Shown here piece after piece: positions 1 to 10,736 of a stretch of DNA of 64,000 nucleotides. The notes under the pieces are model-generated. The model did no database searches. It was not told where the DNA came from and was given only the letters and a program-made list of their open reading frames with translations. Position 1 is the first letter of the stretch, and every line of letters begins with the position of its first letter. The DNA is from Caldalkalibacillus salinus. GTDB lineage: Bacteria; Bacillota; Bacilli; Caldalkalibacillales; JCM-10596. A program made the translations under genes and the position numbers. The stretch is taken from NCBI RefSeq assembly GCF_016745835.1, contig NZ_JAERVL010000020.1, positions 1 through 64,000 on the forward strand, written 5' to 3'.

Positions 1-50
1 ATCCCACCCCAACATATATTGTAGAGCCCTAAAAAATGTCAGAGTACCTG

Positions 51-87
51 AAAAAAGCACTTTGTCTATACAGACAAAGTGCTTTTG
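51..87 (-). terminator. Terminator of rpsU-yqeY
   Basis: A 14-bp inverted repeat (AAAGCACTTTGTCT and its complement around a 4-nt loop) is followed, reading on the minus strand, by a run of Ts. It lies just after the yqeY stop codon, so it most likely ends the rpsU-yqeY transcript. Confidence 0.85.
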
Positions 88-98
88 ATTATCACCCG

Positions 99-545
99 TT
101 AAGATGAAAGATGCTGTTGGACAAGTTTATTGACAATAGAGCCGTCAGCGCGGCCTTTGACCTTAGGCATGATCGCGCCCATGACTTTCCCCATGTCAGC
201 TTTGGAACTCGCCCCAACTTCAGCAATCGTTTCCTTGACAAGGCTAGCAACTTCTTCTTCAGATAGTTGTTCCGGCATATATTCCGCTAAGATCTCAAGT
301 TCTTCTTTGATATTTGATGCGAGATCATCACGACCTGCTTTTTCAAACTCTTGGAGGGAATCCTTGCGTTGCTTAAGTTCGCGATTGAGTACGGTAAGCA
401 CTTCGTCCTCGTTTAACTCTCTTCCAAGTTGTATTTCCTCATTTTTCAAAGAAGATCTGACCGCACGGATCACCGTTAGCTTCTTCTTATCCTTGTCCTT
501 CATCGCTTGCTTCATATCAGAGTTTAAACGTTCAAGAGTCGACAT
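99..545 (-). CDS. yqeY: YqeY-like GatB/YqeY domain protein
   Basis: A 148-residue protein that is all one YqeY domain, related to the C-terminal tail of the GatB amidotransferase subunit, which contacts tRNA. The hallmarks are the basic N-terminal helix (residues 9-40, [17 protein letters not shown]), a central [17 protein letters not shown] segment and a Gly-rich end ([19 protein letters not shown]). Length is normal. It follows rpsU by 10 bp, the order seen across Bacillales, which suggests a translation-linked role. Its biochemical function is not established, so the family call is sure but the role is not. Confidence 0.93.
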   Translation of the reverse strand: MSTLERLNSDMKQAMKDKDKKKLTVIRAVRSSLKNEEIQLGRELNEDEVLTVLNRELKQRKDSLQEFEKAGRDDLASNIKEELEILAEYMPEQLSEEEVASLVKETIAEVGASSKADMGKVMGAIMPKVKGRADGSIVNKLVQQHLSS

Positions 546-555
546 GACTTACCTC

Positions 556-729
556 CTAAAACTTACGTTTACGAGCAGCCTCTGATTTCTTCTTACGTTT
601 AACACTCGGCTTTTCGTAATGCTTGCGTTTCTTAACCTCAGCAATGACTCCATCTTTTGAACAAGAGCGCTTAAAGCGGCGAAGTGCCTGGTCAAGAGAT
701 TCATTTTTGCGAACGCGAATTTCAGCCAT
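556..729 (-). CDS. rpsU: Small ribosomal subunit protein bS21
   Basis: Ribosomal protein S21 of the 30S subunit, 57 residues, involved in translation initiation near the 16S 3' end. The sequence [19 protein letters not shown] and the Lys/Arg-rich tail ending [12 protein letters not shown] are typical. The open frame extends 23 codons upstream to 798, but the ATG at 729 gives the family length and has a strong GGAGGGAGG site just upstream, so I use it. First gene of the rpsU-yqeY unit; a sigma-A-type promoter lies at about 804-833. Confidence 0.95.
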   Translation of the reverse strand: MAEIRVRKNESLDQALRRFKRSCSKDGVIAEVKKRKHYEKPSVKRKKKSEAARKRKF

Positions 730-803
730 AAATTTCCCTCCCTCCGCTACTTCCATAAAGAAAAAAGAGTTCATTTGCAACTTATACAAAGCTGTCAAAC
801 TTC

Positions 804-833
804 ATTATATTATACCATACAGTGAATGGTCAA
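804..833 (-). promoter_or_regulatory. Sigma-A-type promoter of rpsU
   Basis: On the minus strand TTGACC (828-833) is followed after 18 bp by TATAAT (804-809). It lies between the end of the HIT gene and rpsU, 75-100 bp upstream of the rpsU start, so rpsU-yqeY probably has its own promoter. Confidence 0.6.
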
Positions 834-836
834 CTT

Positions 837-1160
837 TTACTCTTTTGTCCACCCCAGCAAGTGATAATGAAGATGGAAAACCTCTTGTCCACCTTTTTCT
901 CCTACATTTACAACGATTCTCCAACCTTCAAGCTCCATCGCTTCTGCCAGTTTTTGAGCGACTTTATGTATGTGTATGATAAGAGGCATGTCTTCCTCCT
1001 GCACGTCTGCTAATGTTGAGATTTGTTTTTTAGGTATAATGAGTAAATGGACGGGCGCTTGAGGGTTGATATCATGGAAGGCCATCGTCCATTCATCTTC
1101 ATGCGCAATCTTTGCCGGTATTTCTTTACGCAGAATTTTACTAAAAATGGTCTCACTCAT
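837..1160 (-). CDS. HIT family nucleotide-binding hydrolase
   Basis: A histidine-triad protein of 107 residues, Hint branch. The C-terminal motif HLHYHLL (about residues 96-102) provides the catalytic histidines; upstream are the conserved segments IFSKILRKEIPA, HDINPQAPVHLLIIPK and GGQEVF. Members hydrolyse nucleoside phosphoramidates or adenylylated intermediates; the real substrate is unknown. The C-terminus stops five residues after the triad, slightly short for the family. I use the ATG at 1160, which has GGAGTG at good spacing, rather than the GTG at 1169. It stands alone between gnd and rpsU. Confidence 0.92.
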   Translation of the reverse strand: MSETIFSKILRKEIPAKIAHEDEWTMAFHDINPQAPVHLLIIPKKQISTLADVQEEDMPLIIHIHKVAQKLAEAMELEGWRIVVNVGEKGGQEVFHLHYHLLGWTKE

Positions 1161-1262
1161 ATCGTTCACTCCTTTTTGCTTTTAACACTATTGTAGACTT
1201 TCTAATCACGATTGGCTACATAGACTGTTTATTTTTTTCAATATAATGACTGTTAAATGACA

Positions 1263-1286
1263 CAAAAAAGCCCCGTAGTGGGGCTG
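1263..1286 (-). terminator. Terminator of the gnd-like gene
   Basis: GC-rich stem AGCCCC/GGGGCT with a 5-nt loop, followed on the minus strand by TTTTTT. It lies 30 bp after the stop of the 6-phosphogluconate dehydrogenase gene. Confidence 0.85.
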
Positions 1287-1317
1287 TCGTTAGGCACTAT
1301 TTAATTTTACTCACGCG

Positions 1318-2214
1318 TTAATTTTTCTCCACAGAATGTCCGCCAAATTCGTTACGTAACGCAGCAACGACCTTGCCTGCAAATGTGTCCTCTTCAAGAG
1401 AGCGATACCTCATCAATAATGATAAAGTGATCACTGGTGCGGCTGCCTTGAGGTCTAGCGACTCCTCTACAGTCCATTTTCCTTCCCCAGAAGAGTGCAT
1501 GACACCCCTAATATCATCTAAATTAGCGTCTTTTGAGAATGCACTTTCAGTTAGCTCCATTAACCAACTGCGGATAACGGACCCGTTGTTCCAAACTCGA
1601 GCGACCTTTTCATAATCATAATCGTAGGGGCTTTTCTCTAGGATATCAAAGCCTTCCGCAATGGCTTGCATCATCCCATACTCTACCCCATTATGTATCA
1701 TCTTCAAATAGTGGCCTGCACCTGACTCTCCAGCATAAAGATAGCCATTTTCCACACATGTATCTCGGAATAGCGGTTCGATCGTTTTAAACGCTTCGGC
1801 ATCTCCACCGATCATGGTACAAGCACCATGGCGAGCACCGTCCATCCCTCCACTTGTGCCTACATCAAAGAAATATACGCCTTTATCCTGAAATACGCGA
1901 TTTCTTTCAACAGATAATTTGTAGTTAGAGTTACCTCCATCAATAACGATGTCCCCTTCGGAGAGTAATCCTTGGAGTTCCTCAAGGACTTGCTCTGTTA
2001 TCTCTCCTGCAGGCACCATCACCCATAGAATGCGCGGTTTGGGTAGTTTCTCTACAACTTCTGAAAGTTGATAAGCTCCCTCTGCACCTTGTGATTCGGC
2101 CTTTTTCACGGCCTCCTCAGACACGTCGTAAGCGACGACCTCGTGATTGTGATCTAATAAATTAAGGCTTAAATTGTAGCCCATTTTCCCTAAGCCGATC
2201 ATTCCTAGCTTCAT
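1318..2214 (-). CDS. 6-phosphogluconate dehydrogenase, short YqeC/GntZ-type
   Basis: A 298-residue oxidoreductase that decarboxylates 6-phosphogluconate to ribulose 5-phosphate. The N-terminus has the Rossmann fingerprint GLGKMGYNL (residues 7-15), then DGGNSNYKLS and the catalytic helix YLKMIHNGVEYGMMQA. At about 300 residues it belongs to the short class that lacks the second half of the roughly 470-residue Gnd; known short members often use NAD. B. subtilis yqeC in the same neighbourhood is the likely relative. Monocistronic, with AAGGGG upstream and its own terminator. The cofactor cannot be read from sequence alone. Confidence 0.88.
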   Translation of the reverse strand: MKLGMIGLGKMGYNLSLNLLDHNHEVVAYDVSEEAVKKAESQGAEGAYQLSEVVEKLPKPRILWVMVPAGEITEQVLEELQGLLSEGDIVIDGGNSNYKLSVERNRVFQDKGVYFFDVGTSGGMDGARHGACTMIGGDAEAFKTIEPLFRDTCVENGYLYAGESGAGHYLKMIHNGVEYGMMQAIAEGFDILEKSPYDYDYEKVARVWNNGSVIRSWLMELTESAFSKDANLDDIRGVMHSSGEGKWTVEESLDLKAAAPVITLSLLMRYRSLEEDTFAGKVVAALRNEFGGHSVEKN

Positions 2215-2315
2215 ATGTTGTTACCCCTTTCTGATGTCTGGTGTCTAGCAGATGAAAATGCTTGTCATGCTTATCCATTTCCTCACATAGGATGATTCTA
2301 GAGGAGGTTGGCCCC

Positions 2316-3260
2316 ATGTTCATGAAAGAATTTCTCATTCCATTCGCAACAGGACTCGCGATCTTCTTATTTGGCATGCAAGTCATGCGTGTTGGGTTTG
2401 AAAATCTGTTCTTGCAACGTATTAAAGAGATTTTACACGTCTTAACCAAAACTCCAATGACGGGTCTAGTCACGGGTGCTTTAACGACAGCGATACTTCA
2501 AAGTAGCAGCGCTGTGATGTTGCTAACCATCGCCCTAACGAATGCACGCCTTCTCACGTTTAGACAATCTTTCGGCATTATACTAGGTGCAAATATTGGG
2601 ACATGCCTCACGACCGAGTTAATCGCTTTCAATATTCAACAGTTTGGTGTCTACTTTTTCATTCTAGGCAGCATTTTGTTCGTGCTCCCTACCCTCCAAG
2701 TCAAAAGTTGCGGTCTCGCCCTCGGTGGATTCGGGCTCCTGTTTTTAGGGATGGACACGATGCAATCGATCACACCTTTTATTAAACAACTGGGTATTGT
2801 CCAAAGTTTGTTTACGATGAGTGAAGGCGGTGTTTTAAGTGGCATAGCTGCTGGGACATTACTCACCGCTCTAATCCAAAGTAGTACTGCAACGACAGCC
2901 ATTACTATGAATTTAATGTACGACCAGATACTACCGCTAACCGTTGCTGTGGCCGTCATATTTGGCAGTAATATTGGTACGTGTATTACGGCTGTACTTG
3001 GCAGTTTAGGTGGAAATACAGTCTCAAAGCAGGTGGCTTTTTCCCACGTGATGATTAATTTAATTGGTGTACTCCTCTTTTTACCTTTCTTGCCCGTATT
3101 TATACAGTTTGTTGAGTGGTTAACCCCTTATCCCATGAAGCAGGTTGCACATGCTCAAACGGTTTTTAATGTATTATCGTCTTTCATACTTCTCCCATTC
3201 GTACAATGGTTTGAACGCATTGTGATGCTCTTTATGCCTCATCCCAAAAGAGTGCTTTAA
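2316..3260 (+). CDS. Na/Pi cotransporter family protein (YqeW-like)
   Basis: A membrane protein of 314 residues with about eight hydrophobic segments. The two inverted repeats each carry the signature Q-S-S-S/T (LQSSSAVMLL near residue 60, IQSSTATTAI near residue 190), and GANIGTCLT and GSNIGTCIT occur as pairs; this is the NptA/PNaS phosphate symporter fold. It lacks the C-terminal PhoU-like domain of longer members. The frame opens at 2262, but the ATG at 2316 has GAGGAGG 8 nt upstream and begins the first helix, so it is preferred. B. subtilis yqeW lies beside mtaB in the same region. Phosphate transport is inferred by family. Confidence 0.88.
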   Translation: MFMKEFLIPFATGLAIFLFGMQVMRVGFENLFLQRIKEILHVLTKTPMTGLVTGALTTAILQSSSAVMLLTIALTNARLLTFRQSFGIILGANIGTCLTTELIAFNIQQFGVYFFILGSILFVLPTLQVKSCGLALGGFGLLFLGMDTMQSITPFIKQLGIVQSLFTMSEGGVLSGIAAGTLLTALIQSSTATTAITMNLMYDQILPLTVAVAVIFGSNIGTCITAVLGSLGGNTVSKQVAFSHVMINLIGVLLFLPFLPVFIQFVEWLTPYPMKQVAHAQTVFNVLSSFILLPFVQWFERIVMLFMPHPKRVL

Positions 3261-3292
3261 TCCTTAAGTATGTCTACAAGGGGAGAGAGCGA

Positions 3293-3961
3293 CTAGTAGT
3301 TCGATTCGCCTTTTTCTCCTTTGACAATAGCGGCACCGCTACTGGCACCTATACGTGTGGCACCGGCATTAACCATATCGACAACGGTTTTATGGTCACG
3401 CACACCGCCAGACGCTTTGACTCCCATGTCTGGCCCCACCGTCTTCCTCATGAGCTTAATATCTTCGATGGTGGCGCCCCCTGTGGAGAATCCTGTAGAC
3501 GTTTTGACATAGTCTGCACCGGCATTTTTACTGATGATGCAGCTGCGTACTTTCTCTTCCTCTGTGAGAAGAGAGGTTTCGAGAATCACTTTTACAAGTG
3601 CTTTTCCTTTGGCCGCGTTAACGACACTCCGTATATCTTCCTCCACAAAGTCGTTTTGTTGTCCCTTCAATGCGCCAATGTTGATCACCATATCGACCTC
3701 AGTGGCACCGTTTGCAATAGTGTCCTTTGTTTCAGCCACTTTTGTTTCTGTTGTGGTGGCTCCTAGCGGAAAACCGATGACGGTACATACTTTTACTTTA
3801 CTATCTTTTAACAAAGACGCGCAGGTTGATACCCATGTTGGATTGACACATACTGAAGCAAATTCATATTCTTTAGCTTCCTCACAGAGTTGTACAATTT
3901 GATCCTTTGTTGTATCAGGCTTTAGCGCTGTATGATCAATTAAGGCTGCAATGTTTTCCAT
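3293..3961 (-). CDS. deoC: Deoxyribose-phosphate aldolase
   Basis: Class I aldolase of 222 residues that splits 2-deoxyribose 5-phosphate into acetaldehyde and glyceraldehyde 3-phosphate in deoxynucleoside breakdown. The Schiff-base lysine lies in [17 protein letters not shown] (near residue 155), with the second active-site lysine in [11 protein letters not shown]-terminus [13 protein letters not shown] is typical. RBS GGAGGG precedes the ATG. It ends 32 bp from the convergent Na/Pi gene, and no pentose-nucleoside genes (deoR, pdp, cdd) are adjacent, so it is probably its own transcription unit. Confidence 0.95.
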   Translation of the reverse strand: MENIAALIDHTALKPDTTKDQIVQLCEEAKEYEFASVCVNPTWVSTCASLLKDSKVKVCTVIGFPLGATTTETKVAETKDTIANGATEVDMVINIGALKGQQNDFVEEDIRSVVNAAKGKALVKVILETSLLTEEEKVRSCIISKNAGADYVKTSTGFSTGGATIEDIKLMRKTVGPDMGVKASGGVRDHKTVVDMVNAGATRIGASSGAAIVKGEKGESNY

Positions 3962-4039
3962 TTGATGGCCCTCCTCTTCTTTTTTTCATTTCCACCATTA
4001 TACGGCAGACATTTTCGTATTATATTCAGTAAACCCACC

Positions 4040-4414
4040 TTAAGCTTGTATATGTTGATACCCTATCATAAATAAGGCGACGCTCGTGACGAAAAGTAAT
4101 GGGAGTAAGAGCTTAAAAGAGAGATGCTGTGTCTTGTGACGAGCTGCTGTCATCCCTATCAGTGTACCGATGCCACCCCCGCATGCAGCGGTTAAAAAGA
4201 AGGATGATTCCGGTATTCGAAAGGGCTTCCCTCGTTTAGCTTTCCTTTTATCCTGAATAAATATTATGAATGCGTATGTATTCAGAAGAAGAAATGCCGT
4301 GACCCAAGCGTCGACTCTCTGTGAGTACACGGCAAAACCTCCTATAATATAGCACACGTTAATGACAAGGTTTCGGACGCGCCTATGGTTGCGTAGCTGA
4401 TTAGTAATTGACAA
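4040..4414 (-). CDS. DUF1294 membrane protein
   Basis: A 124-residue protein with four hydrophobic segments and the DUF1294 core: DKRKAKRGKPFRIPES followed by a Gly-rich loop and GMTAARHKTQHLSFKLLLPLLF. Function unknown; family members are sometimes fused to cold-shock domains, but here the domain stands alone. The start overlaps the mtaB stop by 14 bp, so it is probably translationally coupled and forms an eighth gene at the end of the hrcA operon. Confidence 0.85.
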   Translation of the reverse strand: MSITNQLRNHRRVRNLVINVCYIIGGFAVYSQRVDAWVTAFLLLNTYAFIIFIQDKRKAKRGKPFRIPESSFFLTAACGGGIGTLIGMTAARHKTQHLSFKLLLPLLFVTSVALFMIGYQHIQA

Positions 4415-5738
4415 CGTCCTTCACCTTCGGTTCGACGATAGATCCAGCGCAATAAGGGTACCCCGGTTCATCGATTTGAACTTCGACGACTTGCCCGATA
4501 TAGCTCTCATCCGCTTTGATTACGACTTTAAGATAATTATCCGTGTAACCGACCAATAGACCTGCACCAGGCTTTTCTTGGTACTCCGTTTCAGGAATGA
4601 CTTCTAATGTTTGCCCTTCAAACTGAGAGGCATACTCTTTAGCTAGCTGATTAGACAGTGCGATAAGACGGTGAACACGGTCATTCTTTTCTTCCTCAGG
4701 GACTTGGTCTGTCATTCTTGCAGCCGGTGTTCCTGTCCGTTTGGAAAATGGAAATACGTGTAGCTCTGCAAAGCGCATGTCTCTGATGAACTCATACGTA
4801 TTCATAAACTGCTCTTCTGTCTCCCCTGGGAAACCTACAATCACGTCACTCGTTAAAGCAAAATGAGGTAGAGCCTGTTGCACTTTCTCTACTCTTTCAC
4901 GATACTCTGCCACGGTGTATTTCCGACGCATGCGTTTGAGGACTTCGTCATCTCCTGCTTGTAGTGGAATATGAAGATGTCGGCACACTTTAGAAGATTG
5001 TCCTAGCACTTCAATGACTTCGTCCGTGAGTTGACTCGCTTCGATCGAACTAATTCTCAATCTTTCTAAGCCAGGGACTTGTTCTAAATCCAAGAGTAGT
5101 TTGGCAAGATTGTAATCCTCTAAATCCTCCCCATACCCACCTGTATGAATACCCGTGAGTACGATTTCTTTATAACCTGCTTGAACGAGCTTGTTCGCTT
5201 GAGCAATCACACTCTTCGGATCGCGTGAACGTAATAACCCTCTAGCCCAAGGGATAATACAGAACGTACAGAAATTGTTACAACCTTCTTGTATCTTTAG
5301 TGATGCTCTCGTACGATCTGTGAATTCAGGCACATCCAGCTCTTCGTACGTGCGCGTCTTCATGATATTACCCACAGCGTTAATCGGTTGTCTTTCCGCA
5401 TGGTATTGTTCAATATATTCGAGGAGCTTGGAACGATCCTGGGTGCCCACGACGATATCAACCCCTTCAATGGCCATAATCTCACCAGGGGATGTTTGCG
5501 CATAACAACCTGTCACACATATGACGGCGTCTGGATTTTTACGGATGGCACGTCTGATGACTTGCCTCGATTTTTTGTCTCCTGTATTCGTGACAGTACA
5601 CGTATTAATGACATAAACGTCTGCTGTTTGTTCAAATTCACGTTTTTCATAGCCGGCGTTTTTAAATAACTGCCATATGGCTTCCGTTTCATAATGATTG
5701 ACTTTACATCCTAGTGTATGAAAAGCGACGGTAGACAT
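4401..5738 (-). CDS. mtaB: tRNA t6A37 methylthiotransferase MtaB
   Basis: Radical SAM methylthiotransferase that converts t6A37 to ms2t6A in ANN-decoding tRNAs. The N-terminal UPF0004 domain carries cysteines in TLGCKVNHYE, INTCTVTN and CVTGCYAQ (second 4Fe-4S cluster); the SAM cluster is CNNFCTFCIIPWARG near residue 155; the C-terminal 65 residues look like a TRAM RNA-binding domain. Start: the ATG at 5738 has GGGAGGG 8 nt upstream, while the frame opening at 5747 is a GTG overlapping that site. It follows rsmE with overlapping stop and RBS. The lineage order prmA-rsmE-mtaB supports the assignment. Confidence 0.95.
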   Translation of the reverse strand: MSTVAFHTLGCKVNHYETEAIWQLFKNAGYEKREFEQTADVYVINTCTVTNTGDKKSRQVIRRAIRKNPDAVICVTGCYAQTSPGEIMAIEGVDIVVGTQDRSKLLEYIEQYHAERQPINAVGNIMKTRTYEELDVPEFTDRTRASLKIQEGCNNFCTFCIIPWARGLLRSRDPKSVIAQANKLVQAGYKEIVLTGIHTGGYGEDLEDYNLAKLLLDLEQVPGLERLRISSIEASQLTDEVIEVLGQSSKVCRHLHIPLQAGDDEVLKRMRRKYTVAEYRERVEKVQQALPHFALTSDVIVGFPGETEEQFMNTYEFIRDMRFAELHVFPFSKRTGTPAARMTDQVPEEEKNDRVHRLIALSNQLAKEYASQFEGQTLEVIPETEYQEKPGAGLLVGYTDNYLKVVIKADESYIGQVVEVQIDEPGYPYCAGSIVEPKVKDVVNY

Positions 5739-5743
5739 GGTGT

Positions 5744-6496
5744 TCACCCTCCCATCTGTTCAAAATGATAAGATATTGAGGACAGCACGTACTGTGATGC
5801 TGTTTCCGTGCGTAAAATACGTGGTCCCAACGAGATAGATCGATAGCCCTGATGATGTAGAGTATGAATTTCCTCTTCAGTGAACCCTCCCTCAGGTCCT
5901 ATCGCAATGATAATACGCTCACCCCTCTTAACGCTAGACATAGCCTGGGCAAAGGAAGCCATGCCTTCATGATCAATCGTTTCTTTCTCATAGGCCACCC
6001 ACTTATGTTCAGCGTCAATGTTAAGCAGAGCTGTAAAAGAGTGAATCGAAGTGACTTCAGGGAGTAAAGCACGGTGGGATTGTTCTGACGCTTCCTTAAT
6101 AATCTTGGCCCAACGTTCTTGTTTCTTCTTCTCTTTTTTCTGGTCATATCTGACAATTGTTCTGGCAGAAGAAAAAGGAATGAACCGGTCTGCTCCCAGC
6201 TCTGTTCCCTTTTGTAAAATCCATTCCAATTTGTCAGCTTTGGGTAGTCCTTGTGCTACGGTCACGTGAACTGGTAACTCAGTATGGCCATCTAACTCTT
6301 CGATAATGTCACAAACGACCTTACGTTCCTCCATAAGTGAAATAGTGCACAAGACAACACGTCCCTTACCATTGCTACAGATCAATTGGTCTCCGACATC
6401 GGCTCTCATAACGTTTTTAATATGATGAACGTCTTGACCTTCAAGGAGACATTGATTTTCAGACATTTGGTGTGCTGAAATAAAATATCTTTGCAT
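5744..6496 (-). CDS. rsmE: 16S rRNA m3U1498 methyltransferase
   Basis: SPOUT-class methyltransferase of 250 residues (YqeU family) that methylates U1498 of 16S rRNA. An N-terminal PUA-like domain (1-70; HHIKNVMRADVGDQL) precedes the knotted domain with IIAIGPEGGFTEEEI and LGPRILRTETA, the SAM-binding trefoil knot. Length is normal. It is the sixth gene of the hrcA operon, 38 bp after prmA, and its 3' end supplies the mtaB ribosome site. Confidence 0.95.
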   Translation of the reverse strand: MQRYFISAHQMSENQCLLEGQDVHHIKNVMRADVGDQLICSNGKGRVVLCTISLMEERKVVCDIIEELDGHTELPVHVTVAQGLPKADKLEWILQKGTELGADRFIPFSSARTIVRYDQKKEKKKQERWAKIIKEASEQSHRALLPEVTSIHSFTALLNIDAEHKWVAYEKETIDHEGMASFAQAMSSVKRGERIIIAIGPEGGFTEEEIHTLHHQGYRSISLGPRILRTETASQYVLSSISYHFEQMGG

Positions 6497-6534
6497 TAGT
6501 TTGATTGCTCCTATGCTCTTATGCTCCTAATATC

Positions 6535-7494
6535 TTACTCTTTTTTCGCAATAAAAGCTACCCATTCATTAATGTGAAGTGTTTCCACTATATTGAACCC
6601 TTGTGAAATCATAGCTTTTTTGACTTCTTCCTGTTTGTGAGCGATGATGCCTGAGGTAATAAAATGGCCACCCGGCTGTACCACGCGATACGCATCAGGG
6701 ACGAATCTTAAAATGACCTCAGCCAAGATATTGGCCACAACGAGATTAGCTTGTTGATCAATATGATCTAGTAAGTTATTTTGCTTCACTTCTATAATGT
6801 CTGATACACCATTGACTTTGACATTATCCCTCGTTACTTTAACTGCAACATCATCCAGATCGAGGGCTAGGCCTTTTTTGGCCCCTAATTTCGCTGCAGC
6901 AATGCTGAGTACACCTGAACCACAACCGACATCAATGACTTCATCCCCTGGTTGAAGTATTTTTTCTATTGCTTGTATGCACAGGACCGTTGTAGGGTGT
7001 GTGCCCGTACCAAAAGCCATGCCAGGGTCAAGTTCAATAACGATCTCATCATCAGATAAAGGAGAATAATCCTCCCATGATGGTGAAATAGTGACACGGT
7101 CTGTAATTTGTGAGGGTTTATAATACTTTTTCCATGCGTGGGCCCAGTCTTCTTCATACACTTCGGCCAAAGAAACGGTACCTAAACCGAGGTTTATGTT
7201 ATGAAGGAGTAAGTTATTTAACTCCGTTTTAATCTCTTCTACCGTTTCACCTAGAAAGCTATTCATAGGGAGGTAGCCTTTAACGATGACCCCTTCCTTA
7301 GGGTAATCTTCGGGGTTAAGTTGATAGAGTTCTCCAAAGTCATTATTTTGTGTGAGATCCCTCCCTAGCACTTCCGGATCTTCAATGACAACACCACTTG
7401 CACCAGCTTCATGCAGAATATTGGCCACCGGTTCAATCGCTTCCTGTGTTGTGTGAATACTGATTTCTGACCATTTCAACTCTACCAACTCCAT
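6535..7494 (-). CDS. prmA: Ribosomal protein L11 methyltransferase
   Basis: Class I SAM methyltransferase that trimethylates ribosomal protein L11. SAM motif I is VIDVGCGSGVLSIAAAKLG near residue 175; the NPPY-like position reads VVANILAEVI; the N-terminal substrate domain contains EAGASGVVIEDPEV. Three starts are possible: TTG 7500, ATG 7494 (used) and TTG 7479. The last would give MKWSEISIHTT, like the B. subtilis protein, and has GGAG about 9 nt upstream, so it may be the real one. Fifth gene of the heat-shock operon, 39 bp after dnaJ. Confidence 0.93.
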   Translation of the reverse strand: MELVELKWSEISIHTTQEAIEPVANILHEAGASGVVIEDPEVLGRDLTQNNDFGELYQLNPEDYPKEGVIVKGYLPMNSFLGETVEEIKTELNNLLLHNINLGLGTVSLAEVYEEDWAHAWKKYYKPSQITDRVTISPSWEDYSPLSDDEIVIELDPGMAFGTGTHPTTVLCIQAIEKILQPGDEVIDVGCGSGVLSIAAAKLGAKKGLALDLDDVAVKVTRDNVKVNGVSDIIEVKQNNLLDHIDQQANLVVANILAEVILRFVPDAYRVVQPGGHFITSGIIAHKQEEVKKAMISQGFNIVETLHINEWVAFIAKKE

Positions 7495-7532
7495 CCCCAA
7501 TAAATTAACGTGTGCTTATTTAAGCTAAGGGT

Positions 7533-8648
7533 TTAATCTCCCTTAAACGCTTTTTTCATGCGATCAAAAAAACTCTCAGACTGCTCATCCGGAATTTGAT
7601 CTCCACTGATCTCTGCAAATTCTTTTAGCAGCTCCTTTTGACGGTCGTTAAGTTTCTTCGGTGTCTTAATTTTTACTCGTACATGCTGGTCACCCTGAGC
7701 CTGACCTCTTACGGCTGGGACACCTTTACCTCTAATTCGGAAATAGGTGCCTGTTTCTGTCCCTTGTGGAATCTTTAACTTGACACGCCCAGTGAGTGTG
7801 GGCACTTCTATTTCATCACCTAGCGTCGCTTGGACAAAGGTGACCGGCATCTCACAGTAGATATCCTGCCCGTTCCTTTCAAAAAACGGATGTTCCTTAA
7901 CTCTGATGACGATGTAGAGATCTCCTGGAGGACCTCCATTCACACCTGGTTCACCTTGACCCGACACTCTCACTTGCATGCCGTTATCCACACCTTCTGG
8001 GATGCGGATAGGGATGGTTTTATGGGTCTGAACGTTACCTCGCCCATGACATGTTGGACATTTAGCTTTAACAACTTTTCCTTTACCTTCACAACTCATA
8101 CATACACGACGGTTCACGACACGCCCAAAAGGCGTGTTTTGCACTTGTTCTTGTTGACCTGTGCCGTGACATATCTGACATGTTTCAGGCTTAGTCCCTG
8201 GTTTTGCTCCCGAACCGAGACATGTGTCACATTCCTCTTCTTTTGGAATGCGAATTTCCGTTTCTTTACCGAAAACGGCCTCTTCAAAATCAATGGTCAT
8301 GGTGTATTGTAGGTCATTTCCCTGCCTTGGTGCGTTCGGATTTCTTCTGCCACCACCACCGAAGAACATATCAAAGATATCGCCAAAGTCACCAAAGTCT
8401 GCACCACCAGCACCGCCAAATCCTTGGTTAGGTTCTGCAGTGCCAAAGCGATCATAGTTCGCTCTTTTTTGGTCATCACTTAGGACATCGTAAGCTTCTT
8501 TTACCTCTTTAAACTTCGCTTCTGCGTCTCCTGCTTTATTCACGTCTGGATGGTACTGACGAGCGAGTTTTCGATATGCTTTTTTGATTTCATCTGATCC
8601 GGCGTCTTTTGATACGCCCAGAATGTCATAGTAATCTTTTTTGCTCAT
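7533..8648 (-). CDS. dnaJ: Chaperone DnaJ (Hsp40)
   Basis: Co-chaperone that delivers substrates to DnaK and stimulates its ATPase. It has the J domain (1-70, with HPD in [10 protein letters not shown]), a Gly/Phe-rich stretch (residues 75-105), four CxxCxGxG zinc repeats ([32 protein letters not shown]) and the C-terminal substrate domain. Full length at 371 residues. The ATG at 8648 has GGGAGTGG at good spacing; the GTG at 8657 overlaps it. It is separated from dnaK by about 100 bp that hold a strong hairpin, which may lower dnaJ output relative to dnaK. Confidence 0.97.
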   Translation of the reverse strand: MSKKDYYDILGVSKDAGSDEIKKAYRKLARQYHPDVNKAGDAEAKFKEVKEAYDVLSDDQKRANYDRFGTAEPNQGFGGAGGADFGDFGDIFDMFFGGGGRRNPNAPRQGNDLQYTMTIDFEEAVFGKETEIRIPKEEECDTCLGSGAKPGTKPETCQICHGTGQQEQVQNTPFGRVVNRRVCMSCEGKGKVVKAKCPTCHGRGNVQTHKTIPIRIPEGVDNGMQVRVSGQGEPGVNGGPPGDLYIVIRVKEHPFFERNGQDIYCEMPVTFVQATLGDEIEVPTLTGRVKLKIPQGTETGTYFRIRGKGVPAVRGQAQGDQHVRVKIKTPKKLNDRQKELLKEFAEISGDQIPDEQSESFFDRMKKAFKGD

Positions 8649-8695
8649 CCTATCCACTCCCGATTATCGCATAAAAATTATCATATCACGTTGCA

Positions 8696-8738
8696 TAAAA
8701 AAGTCAAAGCCAAGATGTCCTGACTTTGACTTTTTTTA
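8696..8738 (-). terminator. Intra-operon hairpin between dnaK and dnaJ
   Basis: Stem AAAAAGTCAAAG / CTTTGACTTTTTT with a loop of about 14 nt, A-rich on one side and T-rich on the other, so it reads as a terminator in either direction. It lies between the dnaK stop and the dnaJ start, so it is probably a partial terminator or RNA-stability element inside the operon. Confidence 0.6.
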
Positions 8739-8746
8739 CCGTCGGC

Positions 8747-10609
<1,863 letters not shown>

Positions 10610-10736
10610 TCAATTTGCTATTATCAAAGTAAAAATTGTTAAGTTAAGTATCATTTCAAAGATGGGCGACTCAAGCAAAGGCAGCTTAGCTTTGACCTAG
10701 CCAGACACTGTGCCCGAATCGTGGCAAAGGAGCTCC

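Noticed and set aside
130-585. Plus-strand 151-residue frame opposite yqeY
   Set aside because: It is the complement of yqeY and rpsU, Ser/Leu-rich with no domain and no ribosome site; a shadow frame.
7830-8312. Plus-strand 160-residue frame opposite dnaJ
   Set aside because: Antisense to the zinc-finger region of dnaJ; its composition reflects the reverse complement of Cys/Gly codons.
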